Shown here: positions 1-9,641 of the stretch, one piece after another
Numbering within the stretch: the stretch's first letter is position 1
How the letters are laid out: each line of letters opens with the position of its first letter
Assembly (NCBI RefSeq): GCF_002113125.1
Contig: NZ_NEJP01000001.1
Span: forward strand, 496,001-560,000
Reading direction: 5' to 3'
Length of the DNA: 64,000 nucleotides
From: Pseudomonas sp. B20(2017)
GTDB lineage: Bacteria; Pseudomonadota; Gammaproteobacteria; Pseudomonadales; Pseudomonadaceae
Position numbers and translations under genes: made by a program
The notes under the pieces: model-generated
What the model saw: only the letters and a program-made list of their open reading frames with translations
The model's database searches: none
What the model was told of the DNA's origin: nothing

Positions 1-1550
1 TCCTCAACAAGGACACCCAGCGTTTCTCCAGCCCTGACTGGAAAATGATCCACTCGTACCTGATCGACAGCTGCGGCATCAAGGCCAACCAGTCGCGCCT
101 GTATTTCTCGATCTTCAGTGCCGGCGGCGGTACCGGTTCGGGCATGGCCTCGGAATTCGGCCTGGCCCAGCAGCACTCGTACATGAACAAGACGTTCGAC
201 ACCAAGCCGATGGACGAGCATGACGGCAAGAGCGGTCATTCGTTCGTGTTCGAACCGATCTTCACCAGCGGCATCTGTGTGCTGCCGAACATCTCCGACC
301 ACCGCAGCGAAATGTCCGAGGCGCTGCACATCAACGCCGGTCGCCTGCTGTGCAAATACCTGTCGGAAGAATGGGATTTCTCGTACAACTTCGCCAACGA
401 AGACAGCAGCGAAGCCAGCGTCATGGGCCGTATCCGCCCATGGAACGCGATGATGCTGATCTCCAACGACATCATGCGTTACGCCGAAGAGAGCGATGAC
501 GGCAACATCCAGAACATTGATGTCAATGCGATGGAGAAGCACGCCAACCAGTACATCTCGCAGCAGATCTTCAACATTCTGACGGCCCAGGCGGTCACGA
601 CCGATTACGACCAGAACTATTTCCGTCGCGCCGGCATCGACATCGGCGAGACCATTCGGCTGGACGCCAACGACCTGTTCATGAGTCTGGCCGGCCCGGT
701 GGCGATTGCCTACGCCGAATCCGTGGTGCCGGAAACCCCGCCGCCGAGCAGCGACAAGTTCAAGGTGTTCGACAAAGAGCCGCAGCGCCTGAACATCGAC
801 GACCTGTTCTTCCGCTCGATCGACCTGCCGCACTTCAACAAGGTGACCCAGGCCATCGAAGGCATCAGTCTGCTGCCGATCGAATCCAAGCGTTATCGCG
901 CGTCGCTGGAGCAGTACAAGAATTCCGGCTACGACGCCGCCGCGCTGCACGACCTGCACTTCTTCAAGAACTGCTCGTCGGTGGTCTCGATCGTTTCGCT
1001 GCCCAAAGACTACAAGCTGTCGTACATGGACCTGAACCGGTTGAAGACTCATCTCAACAGCCTGTTCCCCAACACCACGCTCAAGCGCTATGCGCTGGTG
1101 ATCGGGGCCTCGGCCAACCTGTCGCTGACCACCCTGATCGCCAAGAGCCCGTGCCTGTCGGACGACTTCCTGACGCTGATCGTGGCGTTCATCAAGCGCT
1201 GCTTCGCCAAGACCCCGTACCGTTTCGACGAGACCCTCGACAACTCGATCCTCGACTTCATCATCAACGAAGCATTCGACGAAGACCGTATCGACGACCT
1301 GCTCAACGAATTCGAGAACCCGGCGAAGATCCTCGATACCAACTGGTACGCGATCAAGCCGATGTACGAGAAGAAGTACCGCGAGCTGATCAACGACAAA
1401 GAAAAGTTTGTCTCGATCAACGACATTCGCCTTTCGCGCGATTGCGTGAAGAAGTCGATCAAGTACCTGCGCGAGATCTACCGTCACCGGATTGGCAAGA
1501 CCAAGGTTATTTCCCTCAATAACCATACGGGCAAGACTTACTCGGTCTGA
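1..1550 (+). CDS. Tubulin/FtsZ-like GTPase, 3' part (5' end outside window)
   Basis: The frame is open from base 3, so the gene starts upstream and about 515 C-terminal residues are visible. Around visible residues 38-50 it carries FSAGGGTGSGMASEFG, the GGGTGSG nucleotide-binding loop that defines tubulin/FtsZ proteins. The rest does not look like cell-division FtsZ: it is longer and continues well past the GTPase core with a charged C-terminal half. It fits the chromosomal tubulin-like proteins (Pfam Tubulin_2 type, or the FtsZ-like families that Makarova and Koonin linked to membrane remodelling). The T7-loop catalytic residues were not confidently identified. The next gene downstream, DUF2288, is on the other strand, so this is the last gene of its unit. 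Function is inferred only from the fold signature. Confidence 0.75.
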   Translation, partial: LNKDTQRFSSPDWKMIHSYLIDSCGIKANQSRLYFSIFSAGGGTGSGMASEFGLAQQHSYMNKTFDTKPMDEHDGKSGHSFVFEPIFTSGICVLPNISDHRSEMSEALHINAGRLLCKYLSEEWDFSYNFANEDSSEASVMGRIRPWNAMMLISNDIMRYAEESDDGNIQNIDVNAMEKHANQYISQQIFNILTAQAVTTDYDQNYFRRAGIDIGETIRLDANDLFMSLAGPVAIAYAESVVPETPPPSSDKFKVFDKEPQRLNIDDLFFRSIDLPHFNKVTQAIEGISLLPIESKRYRASLEQYKNSGYDAAALHDLHFFKNCSSVVSIVSLPKDYKLSYMDLNRLKTHLNSLFPNTTLKRYALVIGASANLSLTTLIAKSPCLSDDFLTLIVAFIKRCFAKTPYRFDETLDNSILDFIINEAFDEDRIDDLLNEFENPAKILDTNWYAIKPMYEKKYRELINDKEKFVSINDIRLSRDCVKKSIKYLREIYRHRIGKTKVISLNNHTGKTYSV

Positions 1551-1570
1551 TCTTCGACCTTATCGCCGCC

Positions 1571-1643
1571 CTTCGCAAGCAAGCTCGTTCCCACAGGTTT
1601 TGTGCTCGACACGGATACTGTGGGAGCGGGCTTGCTCGCGAAG
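1571..1643. repeat. REP doublet (REPIN-type)
   Basis: Two inverted copies of the Pseudomonas REP palindrome. The left arm CTTCGCAAGCAAGCTCGTTC and the right arm GAGCGGGCTTGCTCGCGAAG flank about 22 bases. It lies 20 bases after the tubulin-like gene. Related doublets occur at 14163, 32511, 44038 and 60934. The left arm has diverged from the perfect form seen at 32511. Confidence 0.85.
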
Positions 1644-1852
1644 AGGCCCGAGAAAACACCCCGAAACCCGATCTTTCCAACATCCCGAAACAATTAAGCA
1701 GCCGTTAGGCTGCTTACCAAACTGTGCCCGTTACGTTTACGTCACCGTTATGCCACCCACGCTTGTGGCATTTCTCTACGGCAACGTGCCATCACGCTAC
1801 TCGGCTACACACTTTTTCCCGGCAGTGACGCGCACCACAAAGAGGCATCGCC
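1644..1852. other. Intergenic region with two hairpins, no gene seen
   Basis: No convincing coding frame. It holds AAGCAGCC-GTTA-GGCTGCTT at 1696-1715, without a following T-run, and ATGCCAC/GTGGCAT at about 1750-1771. Either may help end transcription between the convergent flanking genes, but neither is a textbook terminator. Confidence 0.4.
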
Positions 1853-2158
1853 TCAGCGCGACGCCCTTTCCTGGATCAGAATCCACGGTCGCACCACAAC
1901 CGACCACAACTCGGGATCGCGCTCAAGAATGTCTTGCGCCCGCGGCGCAGAGAGCTTGGCGACCTTATCGTCGCCCAGCCAGGCAGCCACTTTCGCGCTC
2001 TGATTCGATGCCATTGCCTCAGCTACGGCGATCAAATCCAGATCGGCGCTGACCCATAACAGGTCACCCTTGGCAAAGAAGGGCTCCAGCTCCTTCCACG
2101 TAATAGTTGCGGTTTCACCAAGCAGCTTGGCATAGAGGGTGCTAGGTTCTTGATTCAT
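1853..2158 (-). CDS. DUF2288 family protein
   Basis: A 101-residue soluble protein with no signal peptide or membrane segment. It starts MNQEPSTLYAKLLGE and contains the TITWKELEPFFAKGDLL and LIAVAEAMA blocks typical of the short DUF2288 family, whose function is unknown. A longer in-frame reading to 2308 exists, but the ATG at 2158 gives the usual family length of about 100 residues. It is transcribed towards the tubulin-like gene and divergently from braC. Family assignment is by recognition of the sequence pattern. Confidence 0.75.
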   Translation of the reverse strand: MNQEPSTLYAKLLGETATITWKELEPFFAKGDLLWVSADLDLIAVAEAMASNQSAKVAAWLGDDKVAKLSAPRAQDILERDPELWSVVVRPWILIQERASR

Positions 2159-2392
2159 GGGACTGTCCGGAAAGAAATCGGCGCGAATGATAACGTCGGT
2201 GGTCCGGCAGAAAAACCCGGTTGCAAAAGGCCGTACCGAACGAAAAGAGCAGGAACGCCAAGGAATGCTGATGATTGGGGTATAAGCCCTCTGAACGTCC
2301 CGCCGCAATTCTGTCTTTTTCTTTCATTTAAGCGACACCCTCAGGTTTTGCCCCCTGGCGCCAGCTTCCCAGGCCAACAACCGGCGCTCTAC

Positions 2393-2408
2393 ACTGTACC
2401 GGTACAGT
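2393..2408. promoter_or_regulatory. Perfect 16-bp palindrome upstream of braC, operator candidate
   Basis: ACTGTACCGGTACAGT is a perfect inverted repeat, about 100 bases before the braC start, in the 351-base gap between the DUF2288 gene and braC. Its length and symmetry suit a dimeric regulator such as a TetR-type protein. It is not a LexA site, because the CTG/CAG half-sites are 8 rather than 10 bases apart. The regulator is unknown. The rest of the gap shows no other clear site. Confidence 0.45.
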
Positions 2409-2509
2409 TGCCGGGGGCTTTTCCGGAGGGTATCGCCTAGATATCTGTCCCGGTTCTGCTGCTACGGCGTCAGGACTCTAAAAAAATACAACAGTAAGAG
2501 TGGAGCACT

Positions 2510-3637
2510 ATGACTAAGGCTACTAAGCAGATTTCCAAACTGTTTGCCGCTATGGTTCTGGCCGGGGTTGCCAGCCATTCGTTCGCAGCTGACACCATCA
2601 AGATCGGTATCGCCGGCCCTAAAACCGGTCCAGTAGCCCAGTACGGCGACATGCAGTTCAGTGGCGCGAAAATGGCCATCGAACAGATCAACGCCAAAGG
2701 CGGCGTCGACGGCAAGAAGCTCGAAGCCGTTGAATACGATGACGCTTGCGATCCTAAACAAGCGGTAGCGGTCGCGAACAAGGTCGTCAACGACGGCGTC
2801 AAGTTCGTGGTCGGTCACCTGTGCTCCAGCTCCACCCAGCCTGCTTCGGACATCTACGAAGACGAAGGCGTGATCATGATCACCCCGGCTGCCACCAGCC
2901 CGGACATCACCAACCGTGGTTACAAAATGGTGTTCCGCACCATCGGTCTGGACAGCGCCCAGGGCCCTGCCGCCGGCAACTACATTGCCGATCACGTGAA
3001 GCCGAAAATCGTCGGCGTGCTGCACGACAAGCAGCAGTACGGTGAAGGCATCGCCACCGCCGTCAAATCCACCCTCGAGAAGAAAGGCACCAAGGTTGCC
3101 GTGTTCGAAGGCGTCAACGCCGGCGACAAGGACTTCTCCGCGATCATCGCCAAGCTCAAGCAAGCCAACGTCGACTTCGTCTACTACGGCGGCTACCACC
3201 CGGAGCTGGGCCTGATCCTGCGTCAAGCCCAGGAAAAAGGCCTGAAGGCCAAGTTCATGGGTCCGGAAGGCGTGGGTAACGACTCGATCACCCAGATCGC
3301 CAAGGACGCCTCCGAAGGCCTGCTGGTGACCCTGCCGAAGTCTTTCGACCAGGATCCGGCCAACGTGGCCCTGGCCGATGCATTCAAGGCCAAGAAAGAA
3401 GACCCGAGTGGTCCGTTCGTGTTCCCGTCCTACTCGGCCGTTGAAGTGATTGCTGAAGGTATCAAGGCTGCCAAGTCCGAAGATGCTGCCAAAGTCGCTG
3501 AAGCCATCCACAAAGGCACCTTCAAGACACCTACCGGCGACCTGAGCTTCGACGACAAAGGCGACCTGAAGGACTTCAAATTCGTGGTTTACGAGTGGCA
3601 CAACGGCAAACCTAAAACCGAAGTGTCGCCTCAGTAA
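2510..3637 (+). CDS. braC: Branched-chain amino acid ABC transporter, periplasmic binding protein
   Basis: A 375-residue LIV-binding protein that delivers leucine, isoleucine, valine and related amino acids to the BraDEFG membrane complex. Residues 1-26 form a Sec signal peptide ending SHSFA, followed by the mature start DTIKIGIAGPKTGPVA, a hallmark of type I periplasmic binding proteins. The family feature CDPKQAVAVANKVVND follows. It is the first gene of braCDEFG. A strong intrinsic terminator right after the stop probably lets the binding protein be made in excess over the membrane parts. The ATG has a purine-rich AGAGTGGAG before it. Confidence 0.95.
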   Translation: MTKATKQISKLFAAMVLAGVASHSFAADTIKIGIAGPKTGPVAQYGDMQFSGAKMAIEQINAKGGVDGKKLEAVEYDDACDPKQAVAVANKVVNDGVKFVVGHLCSSSTQPASDIYEDEGVIMITPAATSPDITNRGYKMVFRTIGLDSAQGPAAGNYIADHVKPKIVGVLHDKQQYGEGIATAVKSTLEKKGTKVAVFEGVNAGDKDFSAIIAKLKQANVDFVYYGGYHPELGLILRQAQEKGLKAKFMGPEGVGNDSITQIAKDASEGLLVTLPKSFDQDPANVALADAFKAKKEDPSGPFVFPSYSAVEVIAEGIKAAKSEDAAKVAEAIHKGTFKTPTGDLSFDDKGDLKDFKFVVYEWHNGKPKTEVSPQ

Positions 3638-3661
3638 GGCGCTGCCTGACTGACTGCCAAT

Positions 3662-3692
3662 AAAGCCCACGGCGTGCCGTGGGCTTTGTTTT
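3662..3692 (+). terminator. Intrinsic terminator after braC
   Basis: Stem AAAGCCCACGG / CCGTGGGCTTT (11 bp, loop CGTG) followed by GTTTT. It sits 24 bases after the braC stop and before braD, so it is likely a partial terminator inside the operon. A second small hairpin, GTGGAT-AAAG-ATCCAC at 3791-3806, lies in the rest of the 231-base braC-braD gap. Confidence 0.85.
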
Positions 3693-3868
3693 ACGAATGT
3701 ATTGGGCCGCGCTGGCGTGATCCGCCAGTCTCCCCACCTGAAAATCTCAAAACCGTCATCAGCGGTTCGCTGGCAAAACCCGGATTCGAAGTGGATAAAG
3801 ATCCACGGGACCGGGCGGGAAAATGACTCCACCAGTGAAATGCGTATCAGGTTTTTAGGAGCGCTGTA

Positions 3869-4792
3869 ATGCCTGACATCTATCACTTCTTCCAACAGCT
3901 GGTTAACGGCTTGAACGTTGGCAGCATGTATGCCCTGATCGCCATCGGCTACACGATGGTCTACGGCATCATTGGAATGATCAACTTCGCCCACGGCGAG
4001 GTGTACATGATCGGTTCCTACGTGGCGTTCATCGCCATCGCCGGGCTGACCATGATGGGACTCGAAAGCGTCCCGCTTTTGATGACCGTGGCTTTCATCG
4101 CCAGCATCGTCGTCACCAGCTCCTACGGTTACAGCATCGAACGCATTGCCTACCGCCCGTTGCGCGGCAGCAACCGTCTGATCCCGCTGATTTCCGCGAT
4201 CGGTATGTCGATCTTCCTGCAGAACACGGTTCTGCTGGCGCAAGACTCCAAGGACAAAGCTATCCCCAACCTGATTCCGGGCAACTTCGCCTTCGGCCCG
4301 GGTGGCGCACATGAAGTGCTGATTTCCTACATGCAAATCGTGGTGTTCGTGGTGACCCTGATCGCCATGCTCGGCCTCACGCTGTTCATCTCCCGCTCTC
4401 GCCTGGGCCGCGCCTGCCGCGCCTGCGCCGAAGACATCAAGATGGCCAACCTGCTGGGCATCAACACCAACAACATCATCGCCCTGACCTTCGTCATCGG
4501 TGCTGCGCTGGCGGCCGTCGCGGCCGTGCTGCTGAGCATGCAATACGGCGTGATCAACCCGAACGCCGGTTTCCTCGTCGGCCTCAAGGCCTTCACCGCT
4601 GCGGTACTGGGCGGGATCGGCAGCATCCCCGGCGCCATGCTCGGCGGGCTGGTGCTCGGGGTGGCGGAAGCCTTTGGCGCCGATATCTTCGGCGACCAGT
4701 ACAAGGACGTCGTGGCTTTCGGCTTGTTGGTTCTGGTGCTGTTGTTCCGTCCGACCGGCATTCTGGGCCGTCCGGAGGTTGAGAAAGTATGA
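3869..4792 (+). CDS. braD: Branched-chain amino acid ABC transporter permease BraD (LivH family)
   Basis: A 307-residue inner-membrane permease, one half of the translocation channel with BraE. About eight hydrophobic segments alternate with short loops. The N-terminus [20 protein letters not shown] and the [13 protein letters not shown] segment are LivH signatures, and [15 protein letters not shown] lies near the end. A good RBS (TTTTTAGGAG) precedes the ATG. The stop overlaps the braE start by 4 bases (ATGA), so the two are translationally coupled. Confidence 0.95.
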   Translation: MPDIYHFFQQLVNGLNVGSMYALIAIGYTMVYGIIGMINFAHGEVYMIGSYVAFIAIAGLTMMGLESVPLLMTVAFIASIVVTSSYGYSIERIAYRPLRGSNRLIPLISAIGMSIFLQNTVLLAQDSKDKAIPNLIPGNFAFGPGGAHEVLISYMQIVVFVVTLIAMLGLTLFISRSRLGRACRACAEDIKMANLLGINTNNIIALTFVIGAALAAVAAVLLSMQYGVINPNAGFLVGLKAFTAAVLGGIGSIPGAMLGGLVLGVAEAFGADIFGDQYKDVVAFGLLVLVLLFRPTGILGRPEVEKV

Positions 4793-6045
4793 CTAGGAAT
4801 CTTAAACAGGCGCTGTTCAGCGCCTTGCTGGTCTGGGCCGTGGCCTACCCGGTACTGGGTCTGAAACTGACCATCGTCGGCATCAACCTGGAAGTGCACA
4901 ACACCAGCCCGGCCATTCTGGCGACCATCGCCATCTGCTCGGTGCTGATGTTCCTGCGAGTGCTGTTCAACCAGCAGATCAGCAAGGCGTGGCGTTCTTC
5001 GCCGGGCATGCCGCTGATCCCGGCCAAGGCCAGCAACTTCCTGACCCTGCCGACCACCCAGCGCTACTTCATCATCGCGCTGATCATCGGTGCACTGGTG
5101 TGGCCGTTCTTCGGTTCCCGTGGCGCGGTGGACATCGCGACGCTGATCCTGATCTACGTGATGCTCGGCCTCGGTCTGAACATCGTGGTCGGTCTGGCCG
5201 GTCTGCTCGACCTGGGTTACGTCGGCTTCTACGCCGTCGGCGCCTACAGCTACGCGCTGCTGTCGCACTACTACGGCCTGAGCTTCTGGATCTGCCTGCC
5301 GATCGCCGGTTTGATGGCGGCGACGTTCGGCTTCCTGCTCGGCTTCCCCGTGTTGCGTCTGCGCGGCGACTATCTGGCGATCGTGACCCTGGGCTTCGGG
5401 GAAATCATCCGCCTGTTCCTGCGTAACCTGACCGACATCACCGGCGGCCCGAACGGCATCAGCAACATCGAGAAACCGACGTTCTTCGGCCTGACCTTCG
5501 AACGCAAGGCTGCGGAAGGCCTGCAAACCTTCCACGAGTATTTCGGCCTGGAATACAACTCGATCAACAAGGTGATCTTCCTCTACCTGGTTGCCCTGCT
5601 GCTGGCGCTGGCGGCGCTGTTCATCATCAACCGCCTGCTGCGCATGCCGATCGGCCGTGCGTGGGAAGCGCTGCGTGAAGATGAAATCGCCTGCCGCGCG
5701 CTGGGTCTCAACCCGACCGTGATCAAGCTCTCGGCGTTCACCCTGGGCGCGAGCTTCGCCGGTTTCGCCGGCAGCTTCTTCGCCGCCCGTCAGGGCCTGG
5801 TGACGCCGGAATCGTTCACCTTCATCGAGTCGGCAATCATCCTTGCGATTGTGGTGCTGGGTGGCATGGGCTCGCAGCTGGGCGTGATTCTCGCGGCCGT
5901 GGTGATGATCCTGCTGCCGGAAATGATGCGTGAGTTCAGTGAGTACCGCATGTTGATGTTTGGCGCCCTGATGGTGCTGATGATGATCTGGCGACCTCAA
6001 GGTCTGCTGCCCATGCAACGTCCTCACATGGAGCTGCGCAAATGA
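4789..6045 (+). CDS. braE: Branched-chain amino acid ABC transporter permease BraE (LivM family)
   Basis: A 418-residue inner-membrane permease that pairs with BraD. It has the long N-terminal extension usual for LivM in gamma-proteobacteria, then the conserved core with [20 protein letters not shown] and [19 protein letters not shown]. The [14 protein letters not shown] cytoplasmic loop, where the ATPase is expected to dock, is intact. It overlaps braD by 4 bases and braF by 4 bases, as expected for a tightly coupled operon. Confidence 0.95.
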   Translation: MTRNLKQALFSALLVWAVAYPVLGLKLTIVGINLEVHNTSPAILATIAICSVLMFLRVLFNQQISKAWRSSPGMPLIPAKASNFLTLPTTQRYFIIALIIGALVWPFFGSRGAVDIATLILIYVMLGLGLNIVVGLAGLLDLGYVGFYAVGAYSYALLSHYYGLSFWICLPIAGLMAATFGFLLGFPVLRLRGDYLAIVTLGFGEIIRLFLRNLTDITGGPNGISNIEKPTFFGLTFERKAAEGLQTFHEYFGLEYNSINKVIFLYLVALLLALAALFIINRLLRMPIGRAWEALREDEIACRALGLNPTVIKLSAFTLGASFAGFAGSFFAARQGLVTPESFTFIESAIILAIVVLGGMGSQLGVILAAVVMILLPEMMREFSEYRMLMFGALMVLMMIWRPQGLLPMQRPHMELRK

Positions 6046-6809
6046 GCCGCGAGATCCTGAAAGTCGAAAATCTGAGCATGCGCTTCGGCGGCCTGCTGGC
6101 GGTCAACGGTGTGGCCCTGACCGTGAAGGAAAAACAGGTGGTGGCACTGATCGGGCCAAACGGCGCGGGCAAGACCACCGTGTTCAACTGCCTGACCGGT
6201 TTCTACCAGCCATCGGGCGGCAGCATCCTGCTGGACGGCGAGCCGATCCACGGCCTGCCGGGCCACAAGATCGCCCTCAAAGGCGTGGTGCGCACCTTCC
6301 AGAACGTGCGGTTGTTCAAGGACATGACGGCGGTCGAGAACCTGTTGATCGCCCAGCACCGTCACCTGAACACCAACTTCCTGTCCGGCCTGTTCAAGAC
6401 CCCGGCGTTTCGCAAGAGCGAGCGCGAGGCCATGGAGTTCGCCGAGTACTGGCTGGAAAAGGTCAACCTCAAAGAGTTCGCCAACCGCCCCGCCGGCACG
6501 CTGGCTTATGGTCAGCAACGTCGCCTGGAAATCGCCCGCTGCATGATGACCCGTCCGCGGATCCTCATGCTCGACGAACCGGCCGCCGGCCTGAACCCGA
6601 AGGAAACCGAAGACCTCAAGGCGCTGATCAGCGTGCTGCGTGAAGAGCACAACGTGACCGTGCTGCTGATCGAACACGACATGAAACTGGTCATGAGCAT
6701 TTCCGACCACATCGTCGTGATCAACCAGGGCACGCCCCTGGCCGACGGCACGCCGGACCAGATCCGCGACAATCCTGAAGTGATCAAAGCCTACCTGGGG
6801 GAAGCGTAA
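6042..6809 (+). CDS. braF: Branched-chain amino acid ABC transporter ATPase BraF (LivG family)
   Basis: A 255-residue cytoplasmic ATPase powering BraDE. The Walker A motif GPNGAGKTT is at residues 38-46. The ABC signature is the LivG-type [14 protein letters not shown] rather than LSGGQ. Walker B is [13 protein letters not shown], followed by the switch histidine in LLIEHDM. It overlaps braE by 4 bases and ends directly before the braG ATG. Confidence 0.95.
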   Translation: MSREILKVENLSMRFGGLLAVNGVALTVKEKQVVALIGPNGAGKTTVFNCLTGFYQPSGGSILLDGEPIHGLPGHKIALKGVVRTFQNVRLFKDMTAVENLLIAQHRHLNTNFLSGLFKTPAFRKSEREAMEFAEYWLEKVNLKEFANRPAGTLAYGQQRRLEIARCMMTRPRILMLDEPAAGLNPKETEDLKALISVLREEHNVTVLLIEHDMKLVMSISDHIVVINQGTPLADGTPDQIRDNPEVIKAYLGEA

Positions 6810-7511
6810 ATGCTGCAGTTCGAAAACGTTTCCACCTTCTACGGCAAGATCCAGGCCCTGCACAGCGTCAACGTCGAAGTCCGTCAGGGCGAGATCGTGA
6901 CCCTGATCGGCGCCAACGGTGCCGGCAAGTCCACGCTGCTGATGACGCTCTGCGGTTCGCCGCAGGCGCACAGCGGCAGCATCCGCTACATGGGTGAGGA
7001 ACTGGTCGGCCAGGACTCGTCGCAGATCATGCGCAAGAGCATCGCCGTGGTGCCGGAAGGCCGTCGGGTGTTTGCCCGTCTGACCGTCGAAGAAAACCTC
7101 GCCATGGGCGGATTCTTCACCGACAAGGGCGACTATCAGGAACAGATGGACAAGGTTCTCGGCCTTTTCCCACGCCTGAAAGAACGCTTCAACCAGCGCG
7201 GCGGCACCATGTCCGGCGGCGAACAGCAAATGCTCGCCATCGGCCGTGCGCTGATGAGCAAGCCGAAACTGCTGCTGCTCGACGAGCCGTCGCTGGGCCT
7301 GGCACCGATCATCATCCAGCAGATCTTCGACATCATCGAACAGCTGCGCAAGGACGGTGTGACGGTGTTCCTGGTCGAGCAGAACGCCAACCAGGCGCTG
7401 AAAATCGCCGACCGTGCGTACGTTCTGGAGAACGGCCGGGTGGTCATGCAAGGCACCGGTGAAGCACTGCTGACCGACCCGAAAGTGCGCGAGGCGTACC
7501 TCGGCGGTTGA
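6810..7511 (+). CDS. braG: Branched-chain amino acid ABC transporter ATPase BraG (LivF family)
   Basis: A 233-residue second ATPase subunit, expected to dimerise with BraF. Walker A GANGAGKST is at residues 34-42, the signature MSGGEQQMLAIGRAL follows, Walker B is LLLDEPSLGLAP, and the H-loop position carries the LivF-type VEQN. It starts immediately after the braF stop. It is the last gene of the operon, with an intrinsic terminator 18 bases downstream. Confidence 0.95.
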   Translation: MLQFENVSTFYGKIQALHSVNVEVRQGEIVTLIGANGAGKSTLLMTLCGSPQAHSGSIRYMGEELVGQDSSQIMRKSIAVVPEGRRVFARLTVEENLAMGGFFTDKGDYQEQMDKVLGLFPRLKERFNQRGGTMSGGEQQMLAIGRALMSKPKLLLLDEPSLGLAPIIIQQIFDIIEQLRKDGVTVFLVEQNANQALKIADRAYVLENGRVVMQGTGEALLTDPKVREAYLGG

Positions 7512-7528
7512 TCGATCGCTTCAAACAG

Positions 7529-7553
7529 AAAACGGCCTTCGGGCCGTTTTTTT
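7529..7553 (+). terminator. Intrinsic terminator of the bra operon
   Basis: AAAACGGCC-TTC-GGGCCGTTTTTTT: a GC stem with a three-base loop and a T-run, directly after braG. Confidence 0.9.
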
Positions 7554-7667
7554 GTGCCGGACAAAAAACTTTTACCGATCGCTGTAACGCATCGCCGAGT
7601 CGTTTCTCTAGTGGGGCAAGCAAGCGCAATCGCTTGTTCAAACCCAAGTTCAAACCGGAGAAACATC

Positions 7668-7973
7668 ATGACTGCTACCACCCGCACCCTGTCTGCCACC
7701 GCCCTGGTTCTGGCCCTCGGTTCTGCTCTGAGCATCGCTGCCGTCTCCACCGCCCACGCCGCTGACGACAACATGGAAAAATGCTTCGGCGTGGCCATGA
7801 AAGGCAAGAACGATTGCGCTGCAGGCGCGGGCACCACCTGTGCCGGCACCGCGAAAATGGATCATCAGGCCAACGCCTGGAAACTGGTCCCGAAAGGCAC
7901 CTGCACCACCACTGAAAGCAAAACCTCGCCGACCGGTTTCGGTCAGCTCGAAGCGTTCAAAGCCAAGTCCTGA
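7668..7973 (+). CDS. bufA: Bufferin-type RiPP precursor (DUF2282 protein)
   Basis: A 101-residue secreted precursor. Residues 1-31 form an Ala-rich signal peptide ending STAHA. The mature part has four cysteines (39, 50, 58, 79) in the family pattern [19 protein letters not shown] and PKGTC. DUF2282 proteins have been shown to be metal-binding modified peptides (bufferins), in which a DUF692 oxidase with its DUF2063 partner modifies cysteines. Both partner genes follow directly here. The ATG has CGGAG 8 bases upstream. Expected role: periplasmic or released copper sequestration. Copper rather than another thiophilic metal is inferred from relatives. Confidence 0.85.
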   Translation: MTATTRTLSATALVLALGSALSIAAVSTAHAADDNMEKCFGVAMKGKNDCAAGAGTTCAGTAKMDHQANAWKLVPKGTCTTTESKTSPTGFGQLEAFKAKS

Positions 7974-7989
7974 TCCGGGAGCCGCCCGA

Positions 7990-8886
7990 GTGTCGATCAT
8001 GATCACATCCTGCGACCATGCCTTGCGCCGCACTCGGGCAGCCCTCACCGGGCTCCCGCCCCGCGCCGGACTGGGGCTCAAGAGCGAGCACTTCAGCGAA
8101 GTGCTCGATTCGCGTCCGGACGTCGGTTTCTTTGAAGTCCATGCCGAAAACTACATGGTGGCCGGCGGTCCGTTTCATCATTTTCTGGGGCTGATTCGCG
8201 AAACCTATCCGCTGTCGCTGCACGGCGTCGGGCTGTCCATCGGGGCCGAAGGTCCGCTGGATGTTCAGCACCTCAAACGCCTGGAGGCGCTGATCGAGCG
8301 CTATCAACCCCACTCATTTTCCGAACACCTGGCCTGGTCGAGCCACGGCCCGGTGTTCCTCAATGACCTGCTGCCCCTGGCTTACGACACGCCGACGCTG
8401 AACCGCATCTGCGAACACATCGATCAGGTGCAGAACACCCTCAAACGACCGATGCTCCTGGAAAACCCGGCAACCTATCTGGCGTTCGAGCGCTCGACCA
8501 TCGACGAAGCGGATTTCATCCGTGAAGTCGTCCGGCGCAGTGGCTGCGGCCTGTTACTGGACGTGAACAACGTCTACGTCTCGTGCATCAACCATCAACG
8601 TGATCCCTTGGCCTATCTCGACGCACTGCCGCTGCACGCGGTGGGCGAAATTCATCTGGCCGGGTTTGCCGAAGATTCCGACAGCCTCGGTGATCGCTTG
8701 CTCATCGACGATCACGGCGCGCCAATCGATCAAGCAGTCTGGTCGTTGTACCGACAAGCGCTGGAACGCGTCGGCCCGGTGGCGACGTTGATCGAACGGG
8801 ACAATCAAGTGCCGGCCTTCAACGTGTTGTTGGCGGAAGCGCAGCAGGCTGATGAGTTGTTGCTGTGCGCAGGAGGTCGGCCGTGA
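7990..8886 (+). CDS. bufB: DUF692 multinuclear non-heme iron oxidase (MNIO), bufferin maturase
   Basis: A 298-residue TIM-barrel-type enzyme of the DUF692/MNIO family. Conserved blocks with the likely metal ligands are [60 protein letters not shown] and EIHLAGF. In characterised clusters this enzyme oxidatively modifies cysteines of the upstream precursor. The start is taken as GTG 7990 because GGGAG lies 8 bases before it. An in-frame ATG at 7999 is the alternative. Its stop overlaps the next start (GTGA), so it is coupled to bufC. Confidence 0.88.
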   Translation: MSIMITSCDHALRRTRAALTGLPPRAGLGLKSEHFSEVLDSRPDVGFFEVHAENYMVAGGPFHHFLGLIRETYPLSLHGVGLSIGAEGPLDVQHLKRLEALIERYQPHSFSEHLAWSSHGPVFLNDLLPLAYDTPTLNRICEHIDQVQNTLKRPMLLENPATYLAFERSTIDEADFIREVVRRSGCGLLLDVNNVYVSCINHQRDPLAYLDALPLHAVGEIHLAGFAEDSDSLGDRLLIDDHGAPIDQAVWSLYRQALERVGPVATLIERDNQVPAFNVLLAEAQQADELLLCAGGRP

Positions 8887-9641
8887 GCGCTCAAGCCGCA
8901 TTCAGCGCCGCGCTGCTCGATATCGACCTGCCCTGCCCCGACGGTTTGTGCAGCGCCAACGGTGCCTATCCGGCCAGCCGTTTCGCGGTGTACCGCAACA
9001 ACGTGCAGGGTTCGTTGATCAATGGATTGGCCGACAGTTATCCCGTGGTGATGCAGTTGGTGGGGTACGAATTCTTCCGGGCCATGGCCGGGGTTTTCGT
9101 GCAAAGCCATCCGCCACACAGTCCGTTGATGTGCGACTTCGGCAATGAGCTGGCGGACTTCATCAGCGGCTTCGAACCAGCCAAGAGCGTCCCCTATCTG
9201 GCCGATGTCGCGCGACTGGAACGCTTGCGCACGCTGGCTTATCACGCGGCCGATGCTTTGCCTCTGAGTCAGGAGCGGATCGCCGCCGTGTTTGCAGATG
9301 CCGATGCGCTGAATGAACTGCGCATCGGCCTGCACCCTTCGCTGCATCTGCTCGATTCAAGCTTCGCCGTAGTGGACATCTGGGCCGCGCATCAGCACGA
9401 CGCGACGCTGGCCGGGATCGATCTGCATCACGCCCAACACGCGTTGATTCTGCGCAACGGACTGGAAGTCGAGGTGTTCGCCGTGGATCGCGGCGCCAGC
9501 CAATTTATTCGCCAGCTCAAGGCCGGCCAATCGCTGACTCAGGCACTGGAATCCGCCGAGGCCTTCGACCTCAGCCAGACCCTCGCCCTGCTGATCAGTC
9601 GCCAAGTCATTACTCATTTGCACCCAAAGGTGTCGTCATGA
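8883..9641 (+). CDS. bufC: DUF2063 partner protein of the MNIO enzyme
   Basis: 252 residues from GTG 8883, which overlaps the bufB stop and has a perfect AGGAGG six bases upstream. The N-terminal half matches the DUF2063 domain: [25 protein letters not shown], then a segment with FFRAMAGVF and [10 protein letters not shown]. Pfam calls this a putative DNA-binding domain, but in MNIO clusters the protein acts as the substrate-recognition partner of the oxidase. The C-terminal half is a less conserved domain. It overlaps the DoxX gene by 4 bases. Confidence 0.85.
   Translation: MSAQAAFSAALLDIDLPCPDGLCSANGAYPASRFAVYRNNVQGSLINGLADSYPVVMQLVGYEFFRAMAGVFVQSHPPHSPLMCDFGNELADFISGFEPAKSVPYLADVARLERLRTLAYHAADALPLSQERIAAVFADADALNELRIGLHPSLHLLDSSFAVVDIWAAHQHDATLAGIDLHHAQHALILRNGLEVEVFAVDRGASQFIRQLKAGQSLTQALESAEAFDLSQTLALLISRQVITHLHPKVSS

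Noticed and set aside
1696..1715. Hairpin AAGCAGCC-GTTA-GGCTGCTT as terminator of the tubulin-like gene
   Set aside because: No T-run follows on the plus strand, so it does not meet the standard of an intrinsic terminator.
2462..4543. 693-residue open frame on the minus strand
   Set aside because: It lies wholly opposite braC and braD. Its His/Asp/Gly/Val-rich composition is the mirror of high-GC coding, not a protein family.
7583..7608. Possible ECF-sigma promoter before the bufferin genes (TGTAACGC then CGTTTCTC)
   Set aside because: The spacing is only about 11-12 bases, too short for an ECF promoter (usually 16-17), so no call was made.
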